Position numbers and translations under genes: made by a program. From Cytophagaceae bacterium (GTDB lineage: Bacteria > Bacteroidota > Bacteroidia > Cytophagales > Spirosomataceae), in the NCBI GenBank assembly GCA_027488335.1, contig JAIYBU010000178.1:1-64000 (forward strand): a DNA stretch of 64,000 nucleotides. Direction: 5' to 3'. Shown piece after piece: positions 26,476 to 36,301 of this stretch (within the stretch, counting starts at the first letter, position 1; each line of letters begins with the position of its first letter). The notes beneath the pieces are model-generated. The model was not told the origin of the DNA. It was given only the letters and a program-made list of their open reading frames with translations, and searched no databases.

Positions 26476-26483
26476 TACATTTG
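26476..26483 (+). promoter_or_regulatory. -7 element for the altronate dehydratase-like gene
   Basis: TACATTTG matches TAnnTTTG, 38 bases before the ATG at 26522. No -33 TTG lies at the usual distance. Confidence 0.4.
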
Positions 26484-26521
26484 CTAAAATAATTATTCAA
26501 CCTATAATATTTTTGGGGTAC

Positions 26522-28189
26522 ATGGCTATGCATACTGTTCTGAAACTACATAAAAACGACAACGTAATTGTTGCCTTACAAAACTTAAAATCAGGTGAAA
26601 TTGTAACTTACGAAGGCGAAAGCTACGAAATTCAACACGATATTGAGGCAAAACATAAATTTGTTACGGAAGATTTATCAGTAGGCGACCACGTGACCAT
26701 GTACGGAGTTTTGGTAGGAAAGGCTACGCAACCCATCAAACGTGGAGCTCAAATAACGACTTTCAACCTCAAACACGAGTCTGACCCTTATTCGGTCGAA
26801 AAACGCCAACCAGCCTCTGCTTGGACTCCACTCGATGTTGAATCATGGAAAACCAAAACTTTCAATGGTTATCACCGAGCCAATGGTAGCGTTGGAACTC
26901 GTAACTTTTGGTTGGTTGTGCCATTGGTTTTTTGCGAAAACCGTAATATTTTAATTATAAAAGATGCGTTTGAGCGTGAATTGGGCTATGCTCAACCCGA
27001 AATCTATCGTAATCAAGTAAGAGATTTATTGACTGCCTATCAATCGGGAAATACCGAAGCTCTTGAAACAATCACTTTGGCCGACCCAAGCAGCGAAAAA
27101 ATAAAAATTTCGCCTACCCATATATTTCAGAATGTTGATGGCATTAAATTTTTAACGCACGAAACTGGTTGCGGTGGCACAAATCAAGATACCGATGCTC
27201 TTTGCGATTTGTTTGCAGGAATGATTGTAAACCCCAATGTGGCAGGCGTAACAGTATTGAGTTTAGGTTGCCAGAAATCACAGATTGATTACTTAAAGGA
27301 GCAAATTCTAAAGCGTGACCCATTGTTCGAGCGTCCGATTTTGTATTTCGACCAACAAACCTATGGCACCGAACACACGATGATGTCAGATGCCATTCGT
27401 GAGACATTCAAAGGCATTGTCGAAATCAATAAACAAACTCGCCAACCAGCTCCAATTAGCAAACTAACCATTGGCTTAAAATGCGGTGGTTCAGATGGTT
27501 TTTCAGGAATTTCGGCTAACCCAGCTATTGGGCATTTATCTGATATGATGGTAAGTTTGGGTGGAACAACACTTCTGGCTGAATTTCCAGAACTTTGTGG
27601 CGTTGAGCAAGAATTAATCAATCGTTGTGTTGATGAAGCCAAAGCCCAAAAATTTGCCGATTTAATGAAAGAATACTCCGACCAAGCAGCCGCCGTAGGA
27701 GCAACTTTCGATATGAATCCATCAGTTGGAAATATCAAAGATGGTTTGATTACCGACGCTATCAAGTCGGCAGGTGCTGCCAAAAAAGGCGGAAATGCTC
27801 CAGTAGTCGATGTCTTGAATTATACCGAACAACCTACTCAAGGTGGCTTGCACTTACTTTGTACGCCAGGAAATGATGTATTGGCAACTACAGGAATGGC
27901 CGCTTCGAGTGCAACAATCATCTTATTTACGACTGGACTTGGTACGCCAACTGGGAACCCTGTAACACCAACCGTCAAGATTTCTACAAATAATAAATTG
28001 GCAGAAAAAATGCCTGACATTATTGACTTTAGTTGCGGAAAAATCATTACGGGCGAAGAAACCATTGAGCAAAATGCCGAATCTTTGTTGAACTGGTTGA
28101 TTGGACTCGCCAACGGAGAGTACCTCACAAAAGCCGAACTTTTGGGTCAAGACGACTTCATTCCGTGGAAACGTGGCGTGAATTTGTAA
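26522..28189 (+). CDS. UxaA-family altronate dehydratase-like hydrolyase
   Basis: This 555-residue protein consists of an N-terminal SAF domain (about residues 1-85, with VGDHVTMYGVLVGKATQPIK) and the large UxaA catalytic region. Conserved stretches are GYHRANGSVGTRNFW, ETGCGGTNQDTD, LGCQKSQ, GLKCGGSDGFSG and PTGNPVTPTVKISTN. By family it dehydrates altronate, or a related aldonate such as galactarate, to a 2-keto-3-deoxy acid in uronate catabolism. Other uronate genes are not adjacent, except possibly the divergent SDR. The ATG at 26522 is preferred over the upstream TTG; the ATG at 26528 is also possible. Confidence 0.8.
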   Translation: MAMHTVLKLHKNDNVIVALQNLKSGEIVTYEGESYEIQHDIEAKHKFVTEDLSVGDHVTMYGVLVGKATQPIKRGAQITTFNLKHESDPYSVEKRQPASAWTPLDVESWKTKTFNGYHRANGSVGTRNFWLVVPLVFCENRNILIIKDAFERELGYAQPEIYRNQVRDLLTAYQSGNTEALETITLADPSSEKIKISPTHIFQNVDGIKFLTHETGCGGTNQDTDALCDLFAGMIVNPNVAGVTVLSLGCQKSQIDYLKEQILKRDPLFERPILYFDQQTYGTEHTMMSDAIRETFKGIVEINKQTRQPAPISKLTIGLKCGGSDGFSGISANPAIGHLSDMMVSLGGTTLLAEFPELCGVEQELINRCVDEAKAQKFADLMKEYSDQAAAVGATFDMNPSVGNIKDGLITDAIKSAGAAKKGGNAPVVDVLNYTEQPTQGGLHLLCTPGNDVLATTGMAASSATIILFTTGLGTPTGNPVTPTVKISTNNKLAEKMPDIIDFSCGKIITGEETIEQNAESLLNWLIGLANGEYLTKAELLGQDDFIPWKRGVNL

Positions 28190-28203
28190 AATTCCATAGC
28201 CCT

Positions 28204-28248
28204 TTGTTTTTATGCAAATAAATTTTTCTCTTATTTGCATAAAAACAA
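28204..28248. repeat. 18-bp perfect inverted repeat
   Basis: TTGTTTTTATGCAAATAA (28204-28221) and its exact complement (28231-28248) flank a nine-base loop, 26 bases before the MBL-fold gene. There is no T tract after the stem. It could be a terminator of the preceding gene or a leader structure for the next. Confidence 0.6.
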
Positions 28249-28273
28249 CAAAACGCCATTTGGGCTGAGTATT

Positions 28274-29668
28274 ATGAAAATTCAATTTTACGGAGCGGCT
28301 CAACGAGTGACGGGCAGCAAACACCTCATTACAACCAACAAAGGAACAAAAATATTACTCGATTGTGGGCTTTTCCAAGGAATTGGCACCACCGAACTAA
28401 ATCTACATTTTGGGTTTGACCCCAAAGAAGTAGATTTTCTTATTTTGAGCCACGCTCATATCGACCACACAGGTTTGGTGCCTCGTTTGGTCAGAAAAGG
28501 TTTCAAAGGAACTATCTATGCCACACCTGCCACCAAAGATTTGTGCGAAATAATGCTCATGGATTCGGCCTTTATTCAAGAAAAAGACCTCGAACGCATC
28601 AATAAACGAAGAATTGGACGAAACGAAGAGCCTTACGAATTGCTTTACAATGGCGAAGATGTAACAGCATCTTTAAGTTTATTCAAAACAATTGATTACG
28701 AAACTCCTTTCGTAATTGAAGAAGGTATTACCGCAAAATTCTATGATGCAGGACATTTACTTGGTAGTGCAGGAATTTACCTAAGTTTTGAAGAAGAAAA
28801 CACTAAAAAAAGTTTGTTTTTTACGGGTGATATTGGCCGACCAAACGATAAAATTTTAAGAAGTCCGCAGCCATTTCCAAAAACCGATTATATTATTTGT
28901 GAATCGACCTACGGCAATAAACTACACGAACCCGAAGCCGATATTAAAGCCCATTTACTCAGAATTGTCAACGAAACTTGTGTAAAGAAAAAAGGGAAAT
29001 TACTCATTCCTGCCTTTGCCGTTGACCGTACACAAGAATTAATTTACGCCCTCGACCAACTGGCTAATGAAGGACTTTTACCAAAAATACCTGTTTACAT
29101 TGATAGTCCATTGTCAGTAAAAGCAACAATGGCGATGCGAGAAAACGAAGAATGTTTTAATCCCGAAATTTTGGCGTACATCAAACACGACGGTGATGCT
29201 TTTAATTTTGAAAACCTCCATTATATAAGTGATGTTATGGCCTCAAAAGCACTCAACGACAGTCACGAGGCGTGTATAATCATTTCGTCGTCGGGTATGG
29301 CCGAAGCTGGGCGTATCAAGCATCATATCAAAAATAATGTTGAGAAATCTTCAACAACCATTCTTTTGGTGGGTTATTGTTCGCCCGAAAGCTTAGGGGC
29401 TATTTTGAAAACAAAACCAAAAGAAGTAAAAATTTTTGGCGAAAGATTTGAGGTCAATGCCGATATTGAGGTCATGGATTCGTTTTCGGGTCATGCCGAT
29501 TATAGCGAAATGATAACACATTTATCGTGTCAGGATGCAGCTAAAGTCAAAAAACTTTTCTTGGTTCATGGCGAAATTGATAATCAACTTATGTTTAAAA
29601 TTAGATTAAATAAGGTGGGTTTTCAAGATATTTTTATTCCCACACAAGGCGAAGGCTTCGATTTGTGA
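28274..29668 (+). CDS. MBL-fold/beta-CASP RNA-processing exonuclease-like protein
   Basis: This 464-residue protein has a metallo-beta-lactamase domain. SHAHIDHTG carries the HxHxDH zinc motif, and zinc ligands follow in DAGHLLGSAG and FTGDIGR. A beta-CASP domain (PAFAVDRTQELIYAL, then IISSSGMAEAGRIKHHI) and a C-terminal RMMBL segment (DSFSGHADYSEM, VHGE) complete it. This order matches the bacterial Ysh1/CPSF73-like ribonuclease group. It is probably a cytoplasmic RNase; its RNA targets are unknown. The ATG at 28274 starts the domain correctly; an upstream ATG in the same frame at 28235 overlaps the inverted repeat and is unlikely. Confidence 0.85.
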   Translation: MKIQFYGAAQRVTGSKHLITTNKGTKILLDCGLFQGIGTTELNLHFGFDPKEVDFLILSHAHIDHTGLVPRLVRKGFKGTIYATPATKDLCEIMLMDSAFIQEKDLERINKRRIGRNEEPYELLYNGEDVTASLSLFKTIDYETPFVIEEGITAKFYDAGHLLGSAGIYLSFEEENTKKSLFFTGDIGRPNDKILRSPQPFPKTDYIICESTYGNKLHEPEADIKAHLLRIVNETCVKKKGKLLIPAFAVDRTQELIYALDQLANEGLLPKIPVYIDSPLSVKATMAMRENEECFNPEILAYIKHDGDAFNFENLHYISDVMASKALNDSHEACIIISSSGMAEAGRIKHHIKNNVEKSSTTILLVGYCSPESLGAILKTKPKEVKIFGERFEVNADIEVMDSFSGHADYSEMITHLSCQDAAKVKKLFLVHGEIDNQLMFKIRLNKVGFQDIFIPTQGEGFDL

Positions 29669-29700
29669 TAATTTAAAATAGCTTTTATAACATTCCTTCG

Positions 29701-29708
29701 TAATTTTG
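29701..29708 (+). promoter_or_regulatory. -7 element for nadK
   Basis: TAATTTTG matches TAnnTTTG, 78 bases before the nadK ATG. Confidence 0.4.
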
Positions 29709-29754
29709 CCACTAAATTGATGTGCCTCAAAGTATATAAATTACTTTAGTAATA

Positions 29755-29777
29755 ACCCCCCTTTAGGGGCTGGGGGT
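29755..29777. repeat. CCCCTTTAGGGG element at the nadK start
   Basis: CCCCCCTTTAGGGGCTGGGGG lies 10 bases before the nadK ATG. It is the uninterrupted form of the element that carries inserts at 46359 and 51650. Confidence 0.6.
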
Positions 29778-29786
29778 GTATTTCCA

Positions 29787-30671
29787 ATGAAAATAGCCAT
29801 TCACGGTCGAAAATTTAGTGTAGAATCTGTTCCGTACATTCAACAAGTTTTCGATGAATTGAAGCAACACAAGGTTGAAGTACAAGTTTCTGAGCCATTT
29901 AAACGTATTCTGTTACAATCAGGTATTCGTTTAGACACCAAAGCTATTTACACCACTCCCGAAGAAATTTTTGATGCTGATTTCGCCTTTAGTCTTGGCG
30001 GAGATGGTACTTTCCTCGAAACTCTCGCCCATGTAGGCAAGCGGGAAATACCCATTTTGGGTTTCAATTTTGGGCGTTTGGGATTTCTGGCAGCCATTTC
30101 TCCCGAAAAAATACAGCGTACTGTTTATCAACTCATTAACGGCTATTATACCGTTGATGAGCGGACAATGATTTCGGCTACTTCCGAAACTGAGCTTTTT
30201 GAAGAAGGCACGAATTTTGCACTCAACGAAATAGCGATTTCAAAAACCGATACATCTTCGATGATTGTGGTTCATGCTTACATCAACGGAGAGTTTCTGA
30301 ATACTTATTGGGCCGATGGCTTGATGGTTGCAACAGCTACTGGCTCTACCGGTTACTCACTGAGCTGCGGTGGGCCTTTGGTTATGCCTCATTCGGCCAA
30401 CTTTATCATTACGCCTATTTGTCCGCACAATTTATTTGTTCGACCAATGATTGTTTCTGACGATAGCGTGATTTCATTTAAAGTAGAAAGTAGAAGTAAT
30501 AATTTTCTGGTTTCGATGGATTCAAGAGCAAAAATTATTGGCTCTGACGAAGAAACAACTATTACCGTCAAGAAAGAAAATTTCAAGGCAAAAATGGTCA
30601 GAATGGAAGGCGATGATTTCTTGAGTACCTTACGAGGAAAACTAAAATGGGGTATTGATGCCCGAAATTAA
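29787..30671 (+). CDS. nadK: NAD kinase
   Basis: NadK phosphorylates NAD to NADP. The 294-residue protein has the diagnostic GGDGTFLETL near residue 71, NEIAISK near 149 and the glycine-rich TATGSTGYSLSCGGP around 185-199. Its length is usual. The gene begins the conserved envelope cluster running to 37542. The next gene starts 53 bases downstream and is probably co-transcribed. Confidence 0.96.
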   Translation: MKIAIHGRKFSVESVPYIQQVFDELKQHKVEVQVSEPFKRILLQSGIRLDTKAIYTTPEEIFDADFAFSLGGDGTFLETLAHVGKREIPILGFNFGRLGFLAAISPEKIQRTVYQLINGYYTVDERTMISATSETELFEEGTNFALNEIAISKTDTSSMIVVHAYINGEFLNTYWADGLMVATATGSTGYSLSCGGPLVMPHSANFIITPICPHNLFVRPMIVSDDSVISFKVESRSNNFLVSMDSRAKIIGSDEETTITVKKENFKAKMVRMEGDDFLSTLRGKLKWGIDARN

Positions 30672-30724
30672 CAATAAAGCTTTCTGTGATTACGTTAAAT
30701 AATTCGACAAACCTTACTAATTGT

Positions 30725-31804
30725 ATGAAATTGTTAAAACCTAATAAACTGGCGTTCGGCCTTATATTCAGCTTTTCGATAGTGCTTCTGGCAACGCAAG
30801 AAAACTTCGCCCAATCTGGAATTTTTAGTAAAAAAAACAAACTCAATCAATATTCTACCTTAGGAATTGGTGGTGGAAGCTCACACTATTTTGGTGATTT
30901 ATCTCCTTATCAGTATTTTTACTATGGACTTATTACAAATGTAAGGTGGAATGCTACCATTAATTATACTCGACAACTGTCGCCCCAAGTGGCCGCTCGT
31001 GTAGGTTTTACGTGGGCGAGAATAGCAGGTGATGACTATACTTATTCTCAGCATAATATTGACAAATTCTTTCAACCTTTTCTTCGTAATCTTCATTTTA
31101 GAAACGATATAAAAGAATTTACCCTTACTGGCTTATTTAACCTTCTACCACAATATAGCAAAGGGCCACAAGGTAGAAGTGCCATTATGCCTTATACATT
31201 TATTGGTTTCGGATTTTATGCACACAATCCACAGGCAAGAGATGTGGCAACCGTCAACCCTGCAACGGGTGCTGTTACATTAGGCGGCTGGACAAACCTA
31301 AAAGACAAACAAACATCAGGACAAGGCATCAATCCAACAGCACCTAAGGCTTATTCATTGATACAACCAGTAGTTCCATTGGGGTTAGGTCTGAAGATAA
31401 AGATAAACGAAAAGTTTGATTTAGGTATTGAAGGTGGTTTAAGAATCACTCCATTCGATTACTTAGATGATGTAGGTAAAAGCGATTACCCAGACCCTGC
31501 ATCTTTGGCGGCCATTTCTCCGCTAAGTGTAGCCTTCGCCAATCGTGCAGGAGAAGATTATTCTGCCATGACGGGGAGTAGTCGTTTAAAAGACTTTTTT
31601 AATATTACAACAGACCCCGTCAAAATGACTCCTTATATTGGTGGTGCTCTTGCTGGAAATCCAACACCAGCACTTAATGGAACTTCAATCGTAGGTTATC
31701 CAAATAGTGCAAGAGGGTCAAAAAGGTGGGATTCTTATTTTACTACTCAACTAACATTGAGTTATGTCATCTCAAGCCCAATAAAATGTCCGCCTATTAA
31801 ATAA
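30725..31804 (+). CDS. DUF6089-type outer-membrane beta-barrel protein, first copy
   Basis: This 359-residue exported protein has a signal peptide ending near residue 35 (ATQENFAQS). It continues with amphipathic strands and aromatic-rich segments (GGGSSHYFGDLSPYQY, GLGLKIKINEKFDLGIEGGLR) like small outer-membrane barrels. The C-terminus ends in a strand followed by IKCPPIK, a tail shared with the next gene (HCPPRR). It lies between nadK and uppS-bamA in an arrangement common in this group, which suggests a role in envelope assembly or organisation. The ATG at 30725 is chosen because it gives a normal signal peptide. No biochemical function is known. Confidence 0.65.
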   Translation: MKLLKPNKLAFGLIFSFSIVLLATQENFAQSGIFSKKNKLNQYSTLGIGGGSSHYFGDLSPYQYFYYGLITNVRWNATINYTRQLSPQVAARVGFTWARIAGDDYTYSQHNIDKFFQPFLRNLHFRNDIKEFTLTGLFNLLPQYSKGPQGRSAIMPYTFIGFGFYAHNPQARDVATVNPATGAVTLGGWTNLKDKQTSGQGINPTAPKAYSLIQPVVPLGLGLKIKINEKFDLGIEGGLRITPFDYLDDVGKSDYPDPASLAAISPLSVAFANRAGEDYSAMTGSSRLKDFFNITTDPVKMTPYIGGALAGNPTPALNGTSIVGYPNSARGSKRWDSYFTTQLTLSYVISSPIKCPPIK

Positions 31805-31848
31805 ACCCACTACTCTGTATTCTGTGTAAGCATTAAAACTAATCCTTA

Positions 31849-32628
31849 ATGATTATTTATAATTCGGTAGTACGAATAACCTTCGGCTTCCTATTTTTAT
31901 TTGTTTTACCTGCAAGTGTTATTGCCCAAAAATGGGAAGTCGGTACTGGGGTTGGAGTATGTAACTATAAAGGAGACATTATGCCTTCTTTCAAACCCTT
32001 TTTTGCTCGGCCAGCAGGTAGTGCATTTGTACGAATGAACTGGACACGTTCTATTTCCTTAAAAGTACAAGGCATGTACGGCGGAATTGCAGGTAATGAT
32101 AAAGCCATAAAATCAGACCCTTACCATCAAGCAAGAGGGCATAGTTTTACCGCTACAATCTTGGAAGGAATGGGACAAATAGAATATAACTTTGCTAACT
32201 TTCGTACGACAGCCTCAAGAATAGTTAATAACTGGACTCCATACGTTTTTTGGGGGGCTGGTGGAGCGATGGTTCAAACAAATGCTCAACTTTTGAGTAT
32301 CAATAATGCAGTATACATAACCAAGTCAAGCCCTACGTTTCTTGCTTTAGGAATTGGATTCAAAAAAGAGTGGCGAAATCAATGGAATTGGGGTGTAGAG
32401 TTTGGCAGTAGATGGACTGATACAGATTATTTAGATAATAAAGGCTATGCCAGAGATGGTACAGTACAAGCTCCTACCAGTAGCAGTCCTTCAACACCAA
32501 GCATTACATTTCCATATTCATTCCAAAAATACCAAACACCTGGCACAAAAGCCAAGGATATGTATTATTACACAAACTTTTCTGTCAGCTATGTATTCTA
32601 CAAAGTACATTGCCCTCCTCGTCGATAA
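31849..32628 (+). CDS. DUF6089-type outer-membrane protein, second copy
   Basis: This 259-residue exported protein begins with a signal peptide (ITFGFLFLFVLPASVIAQ). It has the same pattern as its upstream neighbour: WEVGTGVGVCNYKGDIMPSFKP, an aromatic barrel-like body with FALGIGF-type strands (here FLALGIGFKKEW), and a conserved ending in a beta strand plus HCPPRR. The two are probably diverged tandem duplicates. A Ser/Thr/Pro-rich loop (SSSPSTPS) lies near residue 215. Function unknown. Confidence 0.65.
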   Translation: MIIYNSVVRITFGFLFLFVLPASVIAQKWEVGTGVGVCNYKGDIMPSFKPFFARPAGSAFVRMNWTRSISLKVQGMYGGIAGNDKAIKSDPYHQARGHSFTATILEGMGQIEYNFANFRTTASRIVNNWTPYVFWGAGGAMVQTNAQLLSINNAVYITKSSPTFLALGIGFKKEWRNQWNWGVEFGSRWTDTDYLDNKGYARDGTVQAPTSSSPSTPSITFPYSFQKYQTPGTKAKDMYYYTNFSVSYVFYKVHCPPRR

Positions 32629-32746
32629 TACATGCCTAAAACAATTTTTTATAACCCAAATCACTGTTCAGCCCACATTTTAAATATAAAAGTGTTACAG
32701 TCAGCTACAATTCATTAAAAACTTATCAAACACCGTTCTTTTTTTC

Positions 32747-32754
32747 TACCTTTG
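32747..32754 (+). promoter_or_regulatory. -7 element for uppS
   Basis: TACCTTTG matches TAnnTTTG, 48 bases before the uppS ATG, so uppS-bamA can be transcribed separately from nadK. Confidence 0.45.
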
Positions 32755-32801
32755 CAGTCCTTTTTGCACTATTAGTCAAATAGAGTGTTGATATTTTGTT
32801 A

Positions 32802-33557
32802 ATGATAATTGATTTACCAGTGAAAGAAAACATTGATTTAGGCAATTTACCTGCTCATATAGCCGTTATAATGGATGGCAATGGGCGTTGGGCAAAACAA
32901 CAAGGTGCATTGCGAATATTCGGACACCATCACGGAGTAAAATCGGTGCGTGATACCGTTGAAGCTTGTGTAGAATTAGGTATAAAATACCTAACATTAT
33001 ATACTTTTTCGACTGAAAACTGGAATCGCCCTAAATTAGAAGTTGACGGAATTATGCAATTATTGGTAAAAACAATTGCAGAAGAAGTTCCTGACTTACA
33101 TAAAAACAATGTGAGAGTCAAAACAATAGGAGACCTTGAAAGCCTTCCAACATCCGCTCGAAAAAAAATGGCGGATGCCATTGAATTGACAAAAAATAAT
33201 ACAGGCCTAACACTCATACTGGCGTTAAGTTATAGCGGAAAATGGGAAATTGTTCAAGCTACAAAACAGATTGCCACGAAAGTTAAAACTGGAGAACTCG
33301 CTGTCGAAGCTATTTCTGAAGATGTTTTTTCACAATATTTGGCCACTGGAGATGCTCCCGATGTTGATTTAATGATTCGTACGGGTGGCGACCACCGTAT
33401 CAGTAATTACCTACTTTGGCAACTGGCGTATGCGGAACTGTATTTTATGGACGATTTATTTTGGCCAGAATTCCGAAAAAATCACTTATTCGAAGCAATA
33501 GTATCTTATCAAAACCGTGAAAGACGTTTCGGAAAAACCAGTGAACAATTAAAGTAG
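32802..33557 (+). CDS. uppS: Undecaprenyl diphosphate synthase (cis-prenyltransferase)
   Basis: UppS makes the C55 lipid carrier for peptidoglycan and surface glycans. From the ATG at 32802 the protein has 251 residues. The catalytic Asp25 is in AVIMDGNGRWAKQQG. YTFSTENWNRP follows, and the conserved C-terminal RTGGDHRISNYLLWQLAYAE contains the substrate-binding Arg and Ser. A TTG two codons upstream is less likely. It directly precedes bamA. Confidence 0.96.
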   Translation: MIIDLPVKENIDLGNLPAHIAVIMDGNGRWAKQQGALRIFGHHHGVKSVRDTVEACVELGIKYLTLYTFSTENWNRPKLEVDGIMQLLVKTIAEEVPDLHKNNVRVKTIGDLESLPTSARKKMADAIELTKNNTGLTLILALSYSGKWEIVQATKQIATKVKTGELAVEAISEDVFSQYLATGDAPDVDLMIRTGGDHRISNYLLWQLAYAELYFMDDLFWPEFRKNHLFEAIVSYQNRERRFGKTSEQLK

Positions 33558-33633
33558 TAACAAGAAATTAACATTAAAATTATATACAATAGAAGCATTC
33601 CTCAAATAGATTTTTCTGACATCTTATTATATT

Positions 33634-36240
33634 ATGCGTATCCAAAAGTTACTTTCTTTTCTTGTTTTACTGCTTGTTACTACCAATGCCATAGCACAAT
33701 TTCCTTTGGGGCTTGGACGTAAATACGACCAACCAAAAGATGCTGCTGTTAGCTATGAACGACCAAAAGAATATACCATTTCTAAAATCTCGGTTAGTGG
33801 TGTAAAATTCTTAGACCCAAATACGCTTATTTCGGTTTCTGGTCTAAACATCAACGATAAAATCAGTATCCCAGGCGAGCGTATTAGTACCGCTATTCGC
33901 CGTTTGATGGAACAAGGTATCATCGAAGATGTTGCTATCAATATCACAAAAATCGAACTCGATAAAGTAGAACTTGATATTCATCTTCGTGAGCGTCCAC
34001 GTCTCAATAAATTTGTTTTCAAGGGCATCCGTAAAGGTGAAATTGATGCTGTTTCAGAAAAAGTAAAGGCTAATAAGGGAAAGGTGATAACTGATGCCCT
34101 AATTAAAAATATTCAATTGACTATTAAGCGTATATTTATAGAGAAGGGTTTTCTGAATACAAGCGTACAGATAAAGCAAATTTCGGATACAATAAGGGCA
34201 AATAATGCCGCTTTAATTGTAACTATTGATAAAAAGAGTAAAGTAAAAATTGATGATATTAAATTAGTTGGTGTAACAGAGCTTCCTGATTATAAGGTAT
34301 TATCGAAATTGAAAGCAACTAAAATCAAAGCTCCGCTTCGTATTTTTACGCCATCGAAATTTATTCCTAAAAAGTTTGAAGAAGACAAAGTAAAAATCGT
34401 AGAGTATTATAACAAAAAAGGCTACCGTGATGCACAAGTAACTTCTGACTCAGTAATTTCGACTGATGGAAATAATATTAGATTAGTATTAAATATCAAC
34501 GAAGGAACTCGTTTTTACTACCGAAACATCACTTGGACAGGAAATTACCTCCGCAAAACTAAAGATTTAGAGACAATCCTTGCCATCAAAAAAGGCGATA
34601 TTTATAATCCAGAAGAACTCAACAAAAAAATAAATGGTATTCCACAAGGCGACGTAAGCTCGGCCTACATGGATGATGGCTACTTATTTTTTCAATGTGA
34701 GCCAGTAGAAGTTGCCGTTGATGGCGACTCTATCGACATCGAAATGCGTATCAGAGAAGGTAAACAAGCCACTATCAACCGTATTATCTTAAACGGAAAT
34801 ACTAAAACCAGCGACCACGTAGTAATGCGTGAACTTTTGACTCGTCCAGGACAGAAATTCAGCAAAACTGACCTTATAGAAACACAGCAGACGCTTTCAA
34901 GATTGGGTTATTTCGACCCACAAAAAATCGAACCAAAACCAATTCCACAAGCCGATGGAACGGTTGATATTGAGTATAATGTTGAAGAAAAACCAAGCGA
35001 TAATATCGAACTTTCGGGTGGTTGGGGAGGTCTTCAAGGCTTTGTTGGTACGTTTGGGGTTATCTTCAATAACTTCTCTGCAAGAAATATCAATAATTTC
35101 AAGAAATGGAAGCCACTTCCTGCGGGCGATGGCCAACGTTTAGCTCTAAGATTACAAGCCAGTGGACGTTTCTATCAAACCTATTCTTTATCATTTACAG
35201 AACCATGGCTCGGTGGAAAAAAACCAAATTCATTTGCGGTAAGTATCTTCCATACATCATCTGACAACCGAGGCTATCAAAGAGCTTTAGAGCGTCAGTA
35301 TGGCTCGGCTTATGCTTCTTTTTATGGAGGCGGTACGTCAGGTATTTACTCAGGATATTTTAAGAATACAGGTGGTTCGATTACTTATGGTAAACGTCTA
35401 AACTGGCCTGACCGTAACTTTAGTTTCAACGCTTCTCTTTCTTACCAGAGATACAATGTTGATAACAGTTATTTTATCCCAGGTTTTCAGAAAGGGGTTG
35501 CCAACGACCTTTCTACCTCATTCGTTCTATCAAGATATAGCTTAGATAACCCACAGTTTACACGTTCGGGTTCTCAGTTTACCATCAATGCAACCTTTAA
35601 CCCTCCTTATTCATTATTTAGAAGTACACCAGTTACTGATAAATACAAATGGGTAGAAGGCCACAAATGGATGTTTGATGGCGACTGGTACGTGCCAGTT
35701 GTTGGCAAATTAGTTTTCCACGCAAAAGCCAATATGGGTTTCTTGGGTAAATATAGTACCAGTTCCGACTTTAGTCCGTTTGGCCGCTTTATCTTAGGTG
35801 GTGCGGGTATGGGTATGCAAAATGCTTATAACGTAGGTGCCGACCTCATTGGTCTAAGAGGCTATGATGAAGGTGTAGTTCACGAGCTTTCGTATGCAGA
35901 AGCCGAAAAGCTCCGTACCAGTGATGGAAGCGTAACGTTGAGTCGTATGGGTGGTATCATTTATAGTAAATATGCCACCGAACTTCGTTACCCAGTATCG
36001 CTCAACCCACAAGCTACTATCTTTGTGTTAGGTTTTGCTGAAGCTGGTAATAGCTGGGGAAGCTATAAAGATTATAACCCATTCAAACTCCGTCGTACGG
36101 CAGGTGTTGGAGCGAGAATCTTCATGCCAGCCTTCGGTATGATTGGTCTTGATTTCGGAAAAGGCTTCGACCCAATCCCAGGAATCACAAACCGTGGTTT
36201 GAAATCATTTACCTTTAGTATTGGTCAGCAAATTCGTTAA
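33634..36240 (+). CDS. bamA: Outer-membrane protein assembly factor BamA
   Basis: BamA inserts beta-barrel proteins into the outer membrane. The 868-residue protein has a signal peptide (ending AIAQ near residue 22) and a series of POTRA domains to about residue 460. These include YTISKISVSGVKFLDPNTLI, LNKFVFKGIRKGE and INRIILNGNTKTSDHVVMRE. A C-terminal 16-strand-type barrel follows, with FILGGAGMGMQNAYNVGADLIGLRGYDEG, close to the usual G-x-x-x-RG(F/Y) lid motif. The terminal SFTFSIGQQIR is a BAM-recognised last strand. It is followed by two chaperone genes of the same pathway. Confidence 0.95.
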   Translation: MRIQKLLSFLVLLLVTTNAIAQFPLGLGRKYDQPKDAAVSYERPKEYTISKISVSGVKFLDPNTLISVSGLNINDKISIPGERISTAIRRLMEQGIIEDVAINITKIELDKVELDIHLRERPRLNKFVFKGIRKGEIDAVSEKVKANKGKVITDALIKNIQLTIKRIFIEKGFLNTSVQIKQISDTIRANNAALIVTIDKKSKVKIDDIKLVGVTELPDYKVLSKLKATKIKAPLRIFTPSKFIPKKFEEDKVKIVEYYNKKGYRDAQVTSDSVISTDGNNIRLVLNINEGTRFYYRNITWTGNYLRKTKDLETILAIKKGDIYNPEELNKKINGIPQGDVSSAYMDDGYLFFQCEPVEVAVDGDSIDIEMRIREGKQATINRIILNGNTKTSDHVVMRELLTRPGQKFSKTDLIETQQTLSRLGYFDPQKIEPKPIPQADGTVDIEYNVEEKPSDNIELSGGWGGLQGFVGTFGVIFNNFSARNINNFKKWKPLPAGDGQRLALRLQASGRFYQTYSLSFTEPWLGGKKPNSFAVSIFHTSSDNRGYQRALERQYGSAYASFYGGGTSGIYSGYFKNTGGSITYGKRLNWPDRNFSFNASLSYQRYNVDNSYFIPGFQKGVANDLSTSFVLSRYSLDNPQFTRSGSQFTINATFNPPYSLFRSTPVTDKYKWVEGHKWMFDGDWYVPVVGKLVFHAKANMGFLGKYSTSSDFSPFGRFILGGAGMGMQNAYNVGADLIGLRGYDEGVVHELSYAEAEKLRTSDGSVTLSRMGGIIYSKYATELRYPVSLNPQATIFVLGFAEAGNSWGSYKDYNPFKLRRTAGVGARIFMPAFGMIGLDFGKGFDPIPGITNRGLKSFTFSIGQQIR

Positions 36241-36278
36241 GCCCATCAACAAATGTTAAATATCTGTTAATGGTATAA

Positions 36279-36286
36279 TAATTTTG
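36279..36286 (+). promoter_or_regulatory. Candidate -7 element for the ompH pair
   Basis: TAATTTTG matches TAnnTTTG, 114 bases before the first ompH gene. The transcript leader would contain the hairpin at 36302-36352. Confidence 0.35.
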
Positions 36287-36301
36287 TATATATCATACGT
36301 T

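Noticed and set aside
28235-28273. Upstream ATG start of the MBL-fold RNase-like gene
   Set aside because: It lies within the right arm of an inverted repeat, and the family starts at MKIQFYGAAQ, given by ATG 28274.
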